This document shows, in pieces, positions 1-9,050 of a DNA stretch of 64,000 bases. The position numbers and the translations under genes are program-made. The first letter of the stretch is position 1, and each line of letters opens with the position of its first letter. The stretch comes from Arthrobacter sp. ISL-85 (GTDB lineage: Bacteria > Actinomycetota > Actinomycetes > Actinomycetales > Micrococcaceae): assembly GCF_018613675.1 (NCBI RefSeq), contig NZ_JAGGPQ010000009.1, forward strand, positions 96,043 to 160,042, written 5' to 3'. The notes under the pieces are model-generated. The model saw only the letters and a list, made by a program, of their open reading frames with translations, was not told where the DNA came from and made no database searches.

Positions 1-1
1 G

Positions 2-832
2 ATTGACCGCTTCTACGGGGATTACTCGGAGTTGCTGGCCGACACCGGGGTTGACTTGGTCTACAACGCCCTTCCACCCTCCGAACATGCCAAGTGGTCG
101 ATCGCCGCCCTCGAAGCCGGCAAGCACGTGCTCTGCGAGAAACCCTTCGCGATGAACGCCAACGAGGCTGCCCAAATGCTTGAAGCCGCGCAATCGACAG
201 GCAACCGCCTGATCGAAGCCTTCCACGACCGGTACCACCCCCTCAGCGCCGAACTCGACGCCATCAAGGCCTCCGGCGTCCTCGGGGAGATCAAGACGCT
301 GCGCGGAGACTTTTCCACCTCAAATCCGTTCGACCCCACATCGCTGCGGCACGACCCACGCTTGGGGGGCGGGTCACTGATGGACCTCGGCTGCTACCCC
401 ATTCACTGGGTACGCGCCTTCATGGACGAAGAACCAACCGTCGTCCGGGCCACCGCAACCCTCAATCCCCTCGGCGCGGACCTCAGCGTCACGGCCAACC
501 TCCAGTTCCCCTCAGGAACACAAGCCCTCATCACATCAGCAATGCTCGAACAGCCCCAGCACCTGAACTCCTCCCTCGAAGTGACCGGTACCGAAGGGAA
601 GTTGGTCGTAAACAACATGGTGTTCCCCTCCAGGGGCCACTCCATCACCCAGACCAATAACGGGCTGGACCGCAGCTGGACCGTGCGAGGCCTTGAAACC
701 TACGACCACCAACTCGAAGCCATCATCCACGCTCTTCAGTCAGGCCACGAGCTACCCACCGAGGGCCGCGACAGCCTCGCCAACATGAAGATCATCGACG
801 GAATCTACGCCGCCGCAGGACTCAGCCGCTGA
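2..832 (+). CDS. Gfo/Idh/MocA family oxidoreductase, 5' end outside window
   Basis: The reading frame is open from base 2, so the gene begins upstream of the window and its N-terminal Rossmann GxGxxG part is missing. The visible part keeps the family motif around CEKPFA (about residue 45 of the visible protein), which supplies the catalytic Lys of the EKP motif, and the C-terminal alpha/beta domain with GGGSLMDLGCYPIHW. These proteins oxidise or reduce sugars or inositols with NAD(P). The substrate cannot be told from the sequence. A TTG at 32 is an internal codon and not a credible start. Confidence 0.9.
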   Translation: MDRFYGDYSELLADTGVDLVYNALPPSEHAKWSIAALEAGKHVLCEKPFAMNANEAAQMLEAAQSTGNRLIEAFHDRYHPLSAELDAIKASGVLGEIKTLRGDFSTSNPFDPTSLRHDPRLGGGSLMDLGCYPIHWVRAFMDEEPTVVRATATLNPLGADLSVTANLQFPSGTQALITSAMLEQPQHLNSSLEVTGTEGKLVVNNMVFPSRGHSITQTNNGLDRSWTVRGLETYDHQLEAIIHALQSGHELPTEGRDSLANMKIIDGIYAAAGLSR

Positions 833-833
833 A

Positions 834-1112
834 GTGAAATTGACGCCCAACTGCTCGCCGCCTGACGTGATCACCCGGGCGGCGCGGCACTTGTTGGTGC
901 GCTGGCGCTACGGCTGCCCGTTAAGGATTTTCGCCAGTCTCGGGCTGGTGGCATGGATCCTCGGGCAGGTGCTCTGGCTCCAGGTCTTCCACCCGGTGAT
1001 GCGCCCGCTCGTGCGGAGCATCGGGATCGCCATCGCCGTCCTGGGCTGGTTGCTTCCGAGTGAAGAGGGCAGCCGCAGACAGGGACGCCCTGCCGGCCGT
1101 GTCCCTGCGTGA
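834..1112 (+). CDS. Possible small membrane protein
   Basis: A 92-residue frame begins with GTG one base after the stop of the dehydrogenase. It contains two hydrophobic stretches (about residues 30-50 and 58-73) separated by a short basic loop. There is no convincing ribosome binding site, and the C-terminal tail is Arg/Gly-rich, as is typical of accidental GC-rich frames. I do not recognise a family. It may be the remnant of a larger membrane protein or not a gene at all. Confidence 0.25.
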   Translation: MKLTPNCSPPDVITRAARHLLVRWRYGCPLRIFASLGLVAWILGQVLWLQVFHPVMRPLVRSIGIAIAVLGWLLPSEEGSRRQGRPAGRVPA

Positions 1113-2253
1113 GCATCGAGCCACTCCAGGACCTACTTGGACAAACCTGGCCCGGGCAGCATCTTGCAGCTCGACGTCCTGTTGGGTGGCACTCTTCTGC
1201 GGGCCGAAAACCTTCGCTGTGCCTTGAAGACCCACCATGATCATCAATCAATCGCAACGGCTCGGCGCCTCACCGCTTTTACCTCCGCGAGTGGGCCCGT
1301 CGGCCTCGTCACCAAATGAGAGAAAGCCGTAGTGCTCAGCACCACGAGCAACTCACCACACGAGAATTACGGTCGGCGATACAGTTTTGGGCGCAGGAAT
1401 GATGCGAGCAACCAGCCCCTACGTCCAATCTGAATACACCCCAAGCTGACGCCGAAAGCGCCTGACATGGGAGAACATCGGCCAGGCGAAGCTTCCCCTT
1501 GTTCTGACGTCGCGCCCCAGTCACAACATCTGACATAGGCACCCATTGCCACAAGCTACTTCGCCAAGCCCAGATGTTTTGGCCTACTTCGAGTATTCCA
1601 AGCTTTCCCAGGCCCTATGTCCTTCCCCTCCGACTGTCAGGGTGGGATCGGAAAACTTCCTGAGCCACTGTCAAAGAGACCGGACTGCGCACTATCCTGA
1701 CGCCGCGCACGAGGGCCGGCTATCGCTCATACTCCTCGGGACCAAGCCAAGGGGCTACGTGACGAAATCTGCATTATCGGCCTTTCAACACCGGACATTT
1801 GCGGCCCGTGGGCGGCCAGCCAGGCAGGCAAGAGGCCCTCTCTAGAGCCTCCCTACCAGCCCCTGCGTCTCCATGCCTCCGCAGCCACCGATAGGACATG
1901 AAGACGTCTGCGTCGGAAGGGCGCCCGCAGAAAGGCCCTAAGAGTCGCCGAGAGGCCTCCCCGCAAAGGAGCCATCCTTTAACCCGCACGGAACCGGAGC
2001 TGTGGTGGGTACAGCGTGAATCGCAGCGATGGTAGTAGGGGTGGATGGGCTCGAAGTATGCGAGGCCTGGAGGAGTTCACAGGTGATGCTCGGAATCATG
2101 GGCGAGGCGGCCCGAGTCATGCGGCAATCTTTGCATATCACTAGGAATGAAAGCTGGCCCCTGAGCAGCTCGGCTGGACGGCCTTACTCCTGAGAACCAC
2201 CAGTTCGACACGCGAACCGAGCACTGCGTACTTTTCGGCGCAACCTCTGCAGC
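1113..2253. other. Long gap without a convincing gene
   Basis: None of the short frames here combines a start, a ribosome binding site and protein-like composition. The plus-strand stretch 1985-2140 reads like the end of an enzyme but is interrupted by stops, and I cannot name a family. The only structured element I see is the interspersed repeat at 1435-1705, listed separately. Confidence 0.5.
1435..1705 (+). repeat. Degenerate interspersed element, copy A
   Basis: This stretch aligns with 30583-30858 in the same orientation, with the same spacing between two conserved blocks. Block 1 begins TACACCCCAAGCTGAC at 1435. Block 2 begins CTGTCAGGGTGGGATC at 1634 and continues through TGAGCCACTGTCA to an ACTATCCTGA motif. 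By eye identity is about 70 percent over the better blocks. Block 2, with spaced TGTCA/TGAGCC motifs, resembles the terminal transposase-binding repeats of IS21-type elements; that identification is an inference. No transposase gene is present. Confidence 0.5.
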
Positions 2254-2901
2254 TCACGAAAGCGCGTCTAATGCCGCCAGTATCTCTAACGGGTCTGCTC
2301 GTTTGGCATGGTCGCTGTCCACGAATGCCCACGATACGCGTCCATCCTGTCCCACCACATATGTAGCCGGAATGACGAGGGTGCGATCGTGCCCGCCGTG
2401 TGTGCGGATAAGGTTGTAGCCGCGGTTCTCATAGATGGCAGCAAGTTCCTCGGGGATGTCAAAAGATAAGCCATAGTCTTGGGCCACAGTCGCGCCAACA
2501 TCGCTCAGGACATCGAACGTGAGGCCATGCTTCTCAGCGAGTGACAGTGATGCGTCGGGCACCTGGGGCGAGATTGCGACCAGACAGGCGCCACGGGCCT
2601 CAAAAGCGCCTATGTTCGCCTGCAGCGCGCGCAATTCCAGGTTGCAGTATGGACACCAGCTGCCCCGGTAGAAACTCAGGACAACGGGTCCGTGCCGCAG
2701 TAGATCAGACAGTGTTACGAGTTCGTCCGTTGCGTTGGGGAGCGAGAATCGGGGCGCCTCATCGCCGACGTTCGTTGCTAGCTCCGCTTGTCCATCATCA
2801 AAGAGCTTTTTCGCCGCCCGAGCCATTATCTCTGCTTCATCGGGGGTAAGGCGGCCACGCCTCTGCTCGTAAATGCGCTCAAGCTTTTCTGTTAAATTCA
2901 T
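2254..2901 (-). CDS. Peroxiredoxin-like protein (AhpC/TSA family)
   Basis: This thiol peroxidase reduces hydrogen or organic peroxides in the cytoplasm using a reactive cysteine. The 215-residue protein has an N-terminal helical extension (about residues 1-45), then the thioredoxin-fold core with FYRGSWCPYC, giving Cys83 as the likely peroxidatic residue and Cys86 in a CxxC arrangement. The ATG at 2901 is chosen because AGAGGAGTGAC lies just upstream; an in-frame upstream extension has no such site. No obvious operon partner is adjacent. The thioredoxin at 8477 and the Msr genes at 12.6-13.6 kb are plausible functional partners. Confidence 0.9.
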   Translation of the reverse strand: MNLTEKLERIYEQRRGRLTPDEAEIMARAAKKLFDDGQAELATNVGDEAPRFSLPNATDELVTLSDLLRHGPVVLSFYRGSWCPYCNLELRALQANIGAFEARGACLVAISPQVPDASLSLAEKHGLTFDVLSDVGATVAQDYGLSFDIPEELAAIYENRGYNLIRTHGGHDRTLVIPATYVVGQDGRVSWAFVDSDHAKRADPLEILAALDALS

Positions 2902-3450
2902 GTCACTCCTCTTGTTGCGTTTCTGGTATTGCATTCCGGCACGACAGACCAGTCCGCCGAGCTTTTCCTTCCGGGCACTGCGGTTAGCAAGATTCCATGC
3001 ATCTTAGGGAGGAGGTCCCAGGGCCACCTCTGGGCCGTCAGCTACAGAGCAACGACGTTAAGGACTGGCCGCCTGATAATTTCCCTTGCTCTGCCGCGGG
3101 GTCCACGAGCCACTGGACGGATTCGACTCGCGCGATCATGCTTGCCGAAAAAAGTTTTCGGGCCGGGAAGCCATCCGCCAGGATCGGTTGCGGATAACAG
3201 TTAGTGGTTGGGTTGCAACGGACCTTACGTCCTACCAACCCACACTTTCTTGTTGCCAGCGCAAGGGACCAAGATGAAGAAGCCCTCGCCGAGTAGCTTC
3301 ATGCCGCTGTTCCGTGAACCGCCTGACGTGAAGACGAAACGCATGCTGTCCACTTATGCTGCCCGCAAGATTGTGGTGCGAGCTCTTGTTAGCCAATCAC
3401 GGCCCCTTCGAATTGCAACGGCCTGCGTGCACAAAGTACCGCGGTATGCA
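2902..3450. other. Intergenic region, nothing recognised
   Basis: About 550 bases with only short frames that lack ribosome binding sites and family signatures. It must hold the promoter of the peroxiredoxin gene near its left end. A frame starting at the ATG near 3274 is not supported by a family match or by composition. Confidence 0.4.
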
Positions 3451-3669
3451 TCATGACCACATTTCATCCTCGGTTAGGTCGTTTAAGGCTTCCGCCAGGA
3501 CCTCTACCTCCACGCCCTTTAGCATCGGGACGTCGCGAACGAATGCATCGACTTCAAGAATGTCGGCGTTGCCTCCTCGGGCCCAGTATTGAAGCCAAAG
3601 CTCCATGACAGTGAAGCGGCCCGCATCGACTAATGATCGGGCTATTGCCCCAACGTCGGGCTCCTTCAT
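3451..3669 (-). CDS. Hypothetical small acidic protein
   Basis: The 72-residue product is acidic and probably helical, with a central segment MELWLQYWARGG and a Val/Leu/Glu-rich C-terminus. No family is recognised. The start at 3669 is preferred because GGAG lies six bases upstream. The frame stays open to 3879, with another ATG at 3720, but that extension is Arg/Pro-rich and has no binding site. The gene lies immediately downstream of the broken transporter gene at 3797-4301. Confidence 0.5.
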   Translation of the reverse strand: MKEPDVGAIARSLVDAGRFTVMELWLQYWARGGNADILEVDAFVRDVPMLKGVEVEVLAEALNDLTEDEMWS

Positions 3670-3796
3670 GTGGAGCTCCGGGAACACGGCTTGGTCATGC
3701 TTGTCCTTTCGGTAGTGCATGCGCCGGCTTTTCGGATCGCTCTGTTCACACGGCCTTGGAGTCTCCGGCGGCCCAAACAGTGGGTTTACGGTTCGG

Positions 3797-4301
3797 TCAC
3801 CGATCGAAGCCCTTCTCCTTGAGCAAGGTCTTAGCCACATCTTTGGGATTTTCTTTGTTGCTGCCCGATGCTCGTTCATTCAGCATGACGAGATCTTCTG
3901 TTGTCAGGGACGCTGAAACATCGTTGAGTACTTCGACGGCCTTCTCAGCGACCCTGTCGGTACGCATCAGCGGAATGACCGGCTGTGCTGGGAAATTGTT
4001 GAGTGGGTCTGCGAGTGTCACCAAATGATGCTGGGCAATAAGAGGTGAGGTGGTGAAGACATCCGCCGCTTGAATTATATTTTCGAGCAGGGCTTGGACA
4101 GTGATCGGGCCGCCAGCATCACTCAAGGGCGCGAAGCTTGCTGGGACACAACCATAGACTGCCTTCAGACCTGGAAGTCCCTGCGGACGGCCCTGAGCTT
4201 CAGGAGGCATCCCTAGGGAGACCGCACGAGGTGAGACCGACCATGATCACTGAGACAGCTGTCAAAAAGGTCAGCTTCTTAGAGGTTGGGGACTTGTTCA
4301 T
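3797..4301 (-). pseudogene. Osmoprotectant ABC transporter substrate-binding lipoprotein, internally deleted
   Basis: The 5' end is intact: an AAGGAGG site, ATG at 4301 and a lipoprotein signal peptide ending in a lipobox-like LTSCG. After about 30 residues the frame is lost. The C-terminal 110 or so residues of an OpuAC/ProX-type binding protein follow in another frame (from about 4140 to 3797), recognisable by VFTTSPLIAQHH, LADPLNNFPAQPVIPL and a final KTLLKEKGF. Roughly 150 residues of the middle are absent, so this is an internal deletion plus frame change. No permease or ATPase genes are nearby. Confidence 0.75.
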
Positions 4302-4504
4302 GATGTGTGTCCTCCTTAAGGAAGCTTGAAATGACCTTGCTGGTGGAAGGCAGTCAGAGGCCCGTATGGAGAGCTCGGAACCGGGAGTGGGCAGGGCAGT
4401 CAACCCGGGGCTTGCCCTTCCTGGCGACGAAAAAAATACAAGGTTTTCGATGGATCTGGATCCCCCTGCTCGTACAAGGGCATAATCGCTTTCTTGATTC
4501 GAGA

Positions 4505-4826
4505 TCACTCGCGTTCTTTTGGGATGTCTGAACGCCGCACGGCGTATCGGTACGCGACGGTATCGGTCTCGACTTTAAATCCGGCGAGGTCCATTTCGGA
4601 AGCCTGTTCGAATTCATCGTTCAAATGCACAACTGGTGCAAAGTAGTCGCCCCGCGAGGCCGGTCCCAGGAGTACATATGCCCACCAGGACGGATGAAGG
4701 CATCGTCGAATTGAGACAACTACCCGTGCGAAGCGTCGAACTCTTCTCACAAACATCTGGAAACCTCATTTCGCTGTAGTATCGCGCGCTCGTTTCGCGG
4801 AAAAGAGCGTTCAAGTTCTCTTTCAC
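4505..4826 (-). pseudogene. Hypothetical protein, apparently frameshifted
   Basis: Two overlapping frames look like halves of one protein. The N-terminal part starts with GTG at 4826 and stays protein-like to about 4745. The C-terminal part, read from about 4745 to 4505, is protein-like, with aromatic SWWAYVLLGPASRGDYFAPVVH and an acidic middle. The switch point is near 4740-4755. No family is recognised. A sequencing error rather than true decay cannot be excluded. Confidence 0.35.
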
Positions 4827-4981
4827 AAAGTGGGTTTCATCCTCTGGTCGCCCCCCTCTTTTATTTCCTTCTCGCGTCGTTCATGGAGCGGGTATCGGCG
4901 CAGCGGTTTTTGTACGAGCCTGTGTCTACTGCGACTCAGCCCTTGAAAATGCAATCTTTGACCAACAATTTTGGGGCCGGG

Positions 4982-5458
4982 CTAGGAAAGGTCCTGCTGG
5001 AAGGCTATGATTTTGTCATTATCGCTGTCAGGACCGGCCGGAGAGTGCTTGGGATAGGCTCCGGAGCCAGGACGGGTTTTGTCGATGAGATCGAGGTACT
5101 GAGTGTTGCGTGCGATGAATTCGCCGACCACTGGGCAGATAATGGTTATCTTCTTTCCACTGGGACGTATTTCGTCCAAGACGCGGCCTATGAGCTCCGT
5201 TGCGACCCCATGGTTCCGATAGGCGTGGCTGACCCAAGTTGAAAGCAGCACCACGCGGCCGCCGACGAAACGATAGGTGAGTTCCGCAATCGCCTCGGCA
5301 CCCAGTACGGCGATCCATCTTCCCCGTTCAGCATCATTGATTACGTCGAGGTCCCACTCCGATTCGAAGCCATTACTGGTCTTTTCTTGGAGACCCGCGA
5401 TGAGCTCGGCGTTCCGCTCCTCACGGTTTTTTGCTTCGGTATCAAGGCTAGTTGTCAC
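4982..5458 (-). CDS. Small GNAT acetyltransferase (Acetyltransf_CG type)
   Basis: A 158-residue protein of the small GCN5-related type. The acetyl-CoA binding segment is YRNHGVATELIGRVLDEIR (about residues 80-98). The subfamily-typical strand and helix ICPVVGEFIARNTQYLDLID (about 106-125) follow. The GTG at 5458 is the only reasonable start; its upstream AGAGAAAG is a weak binding site. It lies 35 bases downstream of a paralogue (5494-5952), behind the oxidoreductase at 5997-6914, so the three are probably one transcript. The substrate is unknown; family members are small acetyltransferases with poorly defined targets. Confidence 0.8.
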   Translation of the reverse strand: MTTSLDTEAKNREERNAELIAGLQEKTSNGFESEWDLDVINDAERGRWIAVLGAEAIAELTYRFVGGRVVLLSTWVSHAYRNHGVATELIGRVLDEIRPSGKKITIICPVVGEFIARNTQYLDLIDKTRPGSGAYPKHSPAGPDSDNDKIIAFQQDLS

Positions 5459-5493
5459 GTTGAACTTTCTCTGGCGGAGAGGAATTTGTTGGT

Positions 5494-5952
5494 CTAGGAG
5501 TGGCGGGACCGGTGGGTTACGCCAGGATGCTGGGGGTTGATGAGGTCTGAGTATTCAGGGTTGCGGTCGATGAATGTGCGAACGATTGGACACATGATCG
5601 TGACGGTTTTACCTTGTGCCCGTACATCGTCGAGGACTCGTCGGATCAGTTCGGTCCCGATGCCTTGTTTTCGGAAGTCGGGGAACACCGATGTAGCCAG
5701 AAGTACGAGTCTGTCGGCGCCAGCTACGTTATAGGTAAGGCCCGCAATTTCGGTGTCACCGACAATGGCTTCGTATGTCCCGGTTTTCTCGTCATTGACC
5801 ATATAGAAGTCAAAGGCTGGTGCGTGGGCGTCATCGATAACTTCCTGGATGAGGACGGTTTGGTCCTGGCTGAGGATTCCATTCCCATCCGGGTATCCGG
5901 CTTGGTCGAGGTATTCGAAGTCATAGTGAGTGGGTTCAGCTGGTTCAGCCAT
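5494..5952 (-). CDS. Small GNAT acetyltransferase, paralogue
   Basis: A 152-residue paralogue of its downstream neighbour, with an acidic N-terminal region of about 60 residues before the GNAT fold. The CoA loop is FRKQGIGTELIRRVLDDVR and the subfamily signature is MCPIVRTFIDRNPEYSDLI. The ATG at 5952 is supported by AAAGGA seven bases upstream. A third, more diverged copy lies at 8012-8401 on the other strand. A shared role in stress or toxin modification is possible but cannot be read from the sequence. Confidence 0.8.
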   Translation of the reverse strand: MAEPAEPTHYDFEYLDQAGYPDGNGILSQDQTVLIQEVIDDAHAPAFDFYMVNDEKTGTYEAIVGDTEIAGLTYNVAGADRLVLLATSVFPDFRKQGIGTELIRRVLDDVRAQGKTVTIMCPIVRTFIDRNPEYSDLINPQHPGVTHRSRHS

Positions 5953-5996
5953 GAAACGTTCCTTTCGTGATTGCTCGTCCGCGAGGATGCTGTCCC

Positions 5997-6914
5997 CTAC
6001 GGGCGCACCCGGATGATCGTCTTCCCGTTCCTTCGTTCGGAAGGGTTGAGGGCAGTGGCCGCTTCGGCCAACGGGCCGACCTCTCCGATGTTCGTCCGCA
6101 GCCGTCCGTCCCGAATCCTCTGGACGATTTCGCCCAGCTGCTCGCGATCTGACTCGACAACGAAATCCACTGCGAGGCCATCCTCAGGGCGAGCTTCGAT
6201 CGCCCCGGTGATGCTCACCAGCGTCCCTCCCGGGCGGATCAGGGGGACGCTTTGCTTTTGAATCTCTCCCCCAATCACGTCGAATACGAGATCAACTCCG
6301 TCTACATCCTGCAGCCCATCGGTAGCCAGATCGACGAACTCGTGTGCTCCGAAGTCAAGTGCTTTTTGCCGGTCGGCGCTGCGCCCCGTGCCGATGACAT
6401 AGGCGCCTGCTTCTCGTGCCAGCTGAGTCACCATTGTCCCGACTGCCCCGGCCGCGCCGTGCACCAGAATTCCTTGCCCTGATTTGAGACGGCCATGCAC
6501 GAACAATCCTTGCCAGGCGGTCAAACCCGAGATTGGCAGGCTCGCGCCAACGACGAAATCGATGTCGCCGGGCAGTGGCGCAAGATTGCGTGCCTCGACG
6601 GCCACGTACTCTGCCAAGGTGCCATCCCGATGCCAGTCAGAGATGCCAAACACCCGCTGGCCTATAGTCAACCCTGTAGTGCCGTAACCCAGGGAGGTCA
6701 CAATTCCCGCCAGTTCATGGCCCAGAATGGATGGTGCCCGGTCCCTGCCGGCGCGATCGGCCCAGGTTGAAGACCAGTCGACTTCTGTTGGGACGAACCC
6801 CGAGGCATGGACCTCAACGATGACATCATTTATCGCTGCCGACGGCTTCGGACGCTCCGCAATGCTCAACCCGGTCAATCCTGCGGACGGATCCGTCACC
6901 ACAATTGCTTTCAT
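5997..6914 (-). CDS. NADP-dependent quinone-oxidoreductase-like enzyme (MDR superfamily)
   Basis: A 305-residue zinc-free medium-chain dehydrogenase/reductase. The GroES-like N-terminal half carries ILGHELAGIV. The nucleotide-binding half has HGAAGAVGTMVTQLA (about residues 138-152), the usual AxxGxxG signature of quinone reductases. These enzymes reduce quinones or enones with NADPH. The ATG at 6914 is chosen for the GGGAG site upstream; the in-frame extension is unlikely. It is the first gene of an apparent three-gene minus-strand operon with two GNATs (44 and 35 base gaps). Confidence 0.85.
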   Translation of the reverse strand: MKAIVVTDPSAGLTGLSIAERPKPSAAINDVIVEVHASGFVPTEVDWSSTWADRAGRDRAPSILGHELAGIVTSLGYGTTGLTIGQRVFGISDWHRDGTLAEYVAVEARNLAPLPGDIDFVVGASLPISGLTAWQGLFVHGRLKSGQGILVHGAAGAVGTMVTQLAREAGAYVIGTGRSADRQKALDFGAHEFVDLATDGLQDVDGVDLVFDVIGGEIQKQSVPLIRPGGTLVSITGAIEARPEDGLAVDFVVESDREQLGEIVQRIRDGRLRTNIGEVGPLAEAATALNPSERRNGKTIIRVRP

Positions 6915-7209
6915 TGCGAAGCTCCCTTGTTCGATCGCGCATGGATAGCGGTTTAGTTTCAAACTCTTAGTGGCACAAAGGCTCTGCGTCTTACCACCAA
7001 ATGCCCAAAAGGGGCGACCCCAGGACGTTGCCCATGCGGCTCAGGCCTGGCCGGTTACCTGTGTTGCGATATTCCTACCAACAGGTGAGCAGGTCAACAG
7101 CCGGTGCCGTCAGATGGTGGTGACCTCGTAGATTCCGAATCACCCGAGCGTGCTGAAGCGTTAAACTGCCGGGGCCTCGAGCGACGTCTCCTCCGAAAGA
7201 CGGAGGTGG

Positions 7210-7665
7210 TCAACGAAAGTCATCAGGATCGATGACGATGTGCATGGCAGCTTCTTCTGCAGATGCAGCTCCCCCATCAATGCCGACATCGTTCGCCAGA
7301 TAGTCAGTGGAATGGTCTGTGCTTTCAGGAAAAGCCCAGGCGAGTCGGCCGGCTCGAACCGAGCCAACCTGATCGTCAATGACCTCGCCATCCGTGTCAC
7401 TTGTATCACCGATACCGTCCCCGTAAAAACCATCGACATCGTCGGGTATCTCTCGCGCTAGCCGGTCGGATAGAGACTCGTGTGACCGCGCTTCCCGCAC
7501 TGTGAAACCCCAAGACAGATCGGCCGGGCGCCTATCCAGCGGAGCGTATCCGGTCTCCTCAACATCGTCGTCGAATTCATCGCTATCCAAGCTCTCATCG
7601 GGTGGAAGTAGGCCGAAGTTCTCGGCCGAACTTCCAAAAAAGTTGCTCTCATCGGTGCTAGGCAT
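7210..7665 (-). CDS. DUF5709 domain protein
   Basis: A 151-residue, strongly acidic protein typical of actinobacteria. The conserved segments are the PxDLSWGFT-type core, ESLSDRLAREIPD, GRLAWAFPESTDHSTD and the C-terminal DVGIDGGAASAEEAAMHI. Function is unknown for the family. The ATG at 7665 sits seven bases after AGGGAGG; the GTG directly before it is too close to that site. No operon neighbours. Confidence 0.85.
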   Translation of the reverse strand: MPSTDESNFFGSSAENFGLLPPDESLDSDEFDDDVEETGYAPLDRRPADLSWGFTVREARSHESLSDRLAREIPDDVDGFYGDGIGDTSDTDGEVIDDQVGSVRAGRLAWAFPESTDHSTDYLANDVGIDGGAASAEEAAMHIVIDPDDFR

Positions 7666-8011
7666 CACGTCGCCTCCCTATCGAATTGATGCAAGTTAGT
7701 GGCGCTCTCCAATCAAGTCTTACAACCACGGATGCCACCTCTTTGAAGCCCGGGTTTGGCCTACGCAAGTGGGCAGCCTGGTGGTAAGACCGCGCCGAAA
7801 CTCGACGCCTATGAGTACGTACACGTGGGACTCGAGAACCCTCTTGGCTGAGGCCGAGTTCCCACCCACAACGAAAAATCGGCGACGGAACACCTCACCC
7901 ATCGCTTTGGCCGGTGGGTGACCGGACTGGGGTGGCGCTGGAAGTCAATGACTATCCCTGCTGAGTGAAACGCCCTGCTGCTGCTGAACCAACGAGCAAT
8001 AAGGAGCCGCC
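7666..8011. other. Intergenic region between divergent genes
   Basis: About 350 bases separating the minus-strand DUF5709 gene from the plus-strand GNAT at 8012. It should contain both promoters. I see no clear palindrome, terminator or RNA structure. Confidence 0.4.
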
Positions 8012-8401
8012 ATGGCGAAAAATCTCGCAGGCGCGTTTGCCCTCACCGTTAAAGAACAGCACCACATCGACCTCGATCAATCATCTAGCGAATGCGCGTC
8101 TGCGGAAGATCTCATCATCATCGACAACAGACGTATCGGCCTCTATGAGGGCGTATTCGGGCGAATGATTGTCGGCGGTGTCGTCTACAAGAAAACAGGA
8201 AACTGCATTATGATTTTGGGAACATCGGTGTTCCCCAACTTTAGAGACATGGAAATACCGCCGAAGCTTCTCAACCGGATTTTGGAAGAGATTCGTGCCC
8301 AAGGCCGAACCGTAGCGGCAATATGCCCATATGCAGCCGAGTTCATAACTGCACATCCAGAATACGCGGATTTACTTGATCCCTTGCTTGGGCGAGCATA
8401 A
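8012..8401 (+). CDS. Small GNAT acetyltransferase, diverged third paralogue
   Basis: A 129-residue relative of the two GNATs at 4982-5952. It keeps GTSVFPNFRDMEIPPKLLNRILEEIR and ICPYAAEFITAHPEYADLLD. The CoA pyrophosphate loop that reads RKQGIG in the paralogue is here RDMEIP, so the glycine-rich loop is lost and acetyl-CoA binding may be impaired. ATG 8012 is preceded by AAGGAG. It is followed 75 bases later by the thioredoxin gene, possibly on the same transcript. It may be an inactive or repurposed copy. Confidence 0.75.
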   Translation: MAKNLAGAFALTVKEQHHIDLDQSSSECASAEDLIIIDNRRIGLYEGVFGRMIVGGVVYKKTGNCIMILGTSVFPNFRDMEIPPKLLNRILEEIRAQGRTVAAICPYAAEFITAHPEYADLLDPLLGRA

Positions 8402-8476
8402 AAACCAGCTGATCGAACTTCAAATGAACAACCAGCTTCACAAATATAATGAAAACGCATCGAGGAGAATAACATC

Positions 8477-8857
8477 ATGACTACCATCGAACTTACGGAC
8501 GATAATTTTGAAACCACTATCAAGGACAACGACATAGTCTTGGTCGATTTTTGGGCTACATGGTGTGGGCCCTGCCGGCAATTTGCTCCGATATTCGAAC
8601 AATCCGCAACGGATAACCCCGACATCGTCCACGGCAAGCTTGATACCGAGGTTGCACAACGCATAGCTGCGGCGGCGGGTATCTCTGCAATTCCCACCCT
8701 GATGGCGTTCCGCGAGGGCATTGTCGTTTTCAACCAGCCAGGTGCCCTGCCTGCCGCCGCATTAGCTGAGATCGTAGCCGAAGTCAGGAACCTGGACATG
8801 AGCGATATCCGCAATAAAGTGCACGCTGCCAATGAGGCAGGGACGCCGGAACGCTGA
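8477..8857 (+). CDS. Thioredoxin
   Basis: A 126-residue cytoplasmic disulfide reductase. The active site is WCGPC with Cys30 and Cys33. The buried Asp is in VLVDFWA, and the cis-proline is in AIPTL. A roughly 20-residue C-terminal tail extends beyond the standard fold. ATG 8477 follows GAGGAG at a good distance. It can serve as electron donor to the peroxiredoxin and methionine sulfoxide reductases in this window; that pairing is inferred from family biochemistry. Confidence 0.93.
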   Translation: MTTIELTDDNFETTIKDNDIVLVDFWATWCGPCRQFAPIFEQSATDNPDIVHGKLDTEVAQRIAAAAGISAIPTLMAFREGIVVFNQPGALPAAALAEIVAEVRNLDMSDIRNKVHAANEAGTPER

Positions 8858-9050
8858 TCGTGGATGTGGCTTGTGCAAACACTGTCAGAACTATAGGTTC
8901 CGGGAGCTGTCGCCAAGCATCCAAGGTAGCAGTCTCACAGATCGGAGCCAGTTCTGAAGCGAACACAACGGGACATGTCATGTGGATGCCGGGCATACTC
9001 CTGGTCATCGAGACTGTCAACGGCTAGGTTCCGGTCACCGCTCGTGTTCC

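Noticed and set aside
3038..3456. Several overlapping short frames in the gap before 3451
   Set aside because: All strands and frames are open to similar lengths and none has a binding site, so none stands out as coding.
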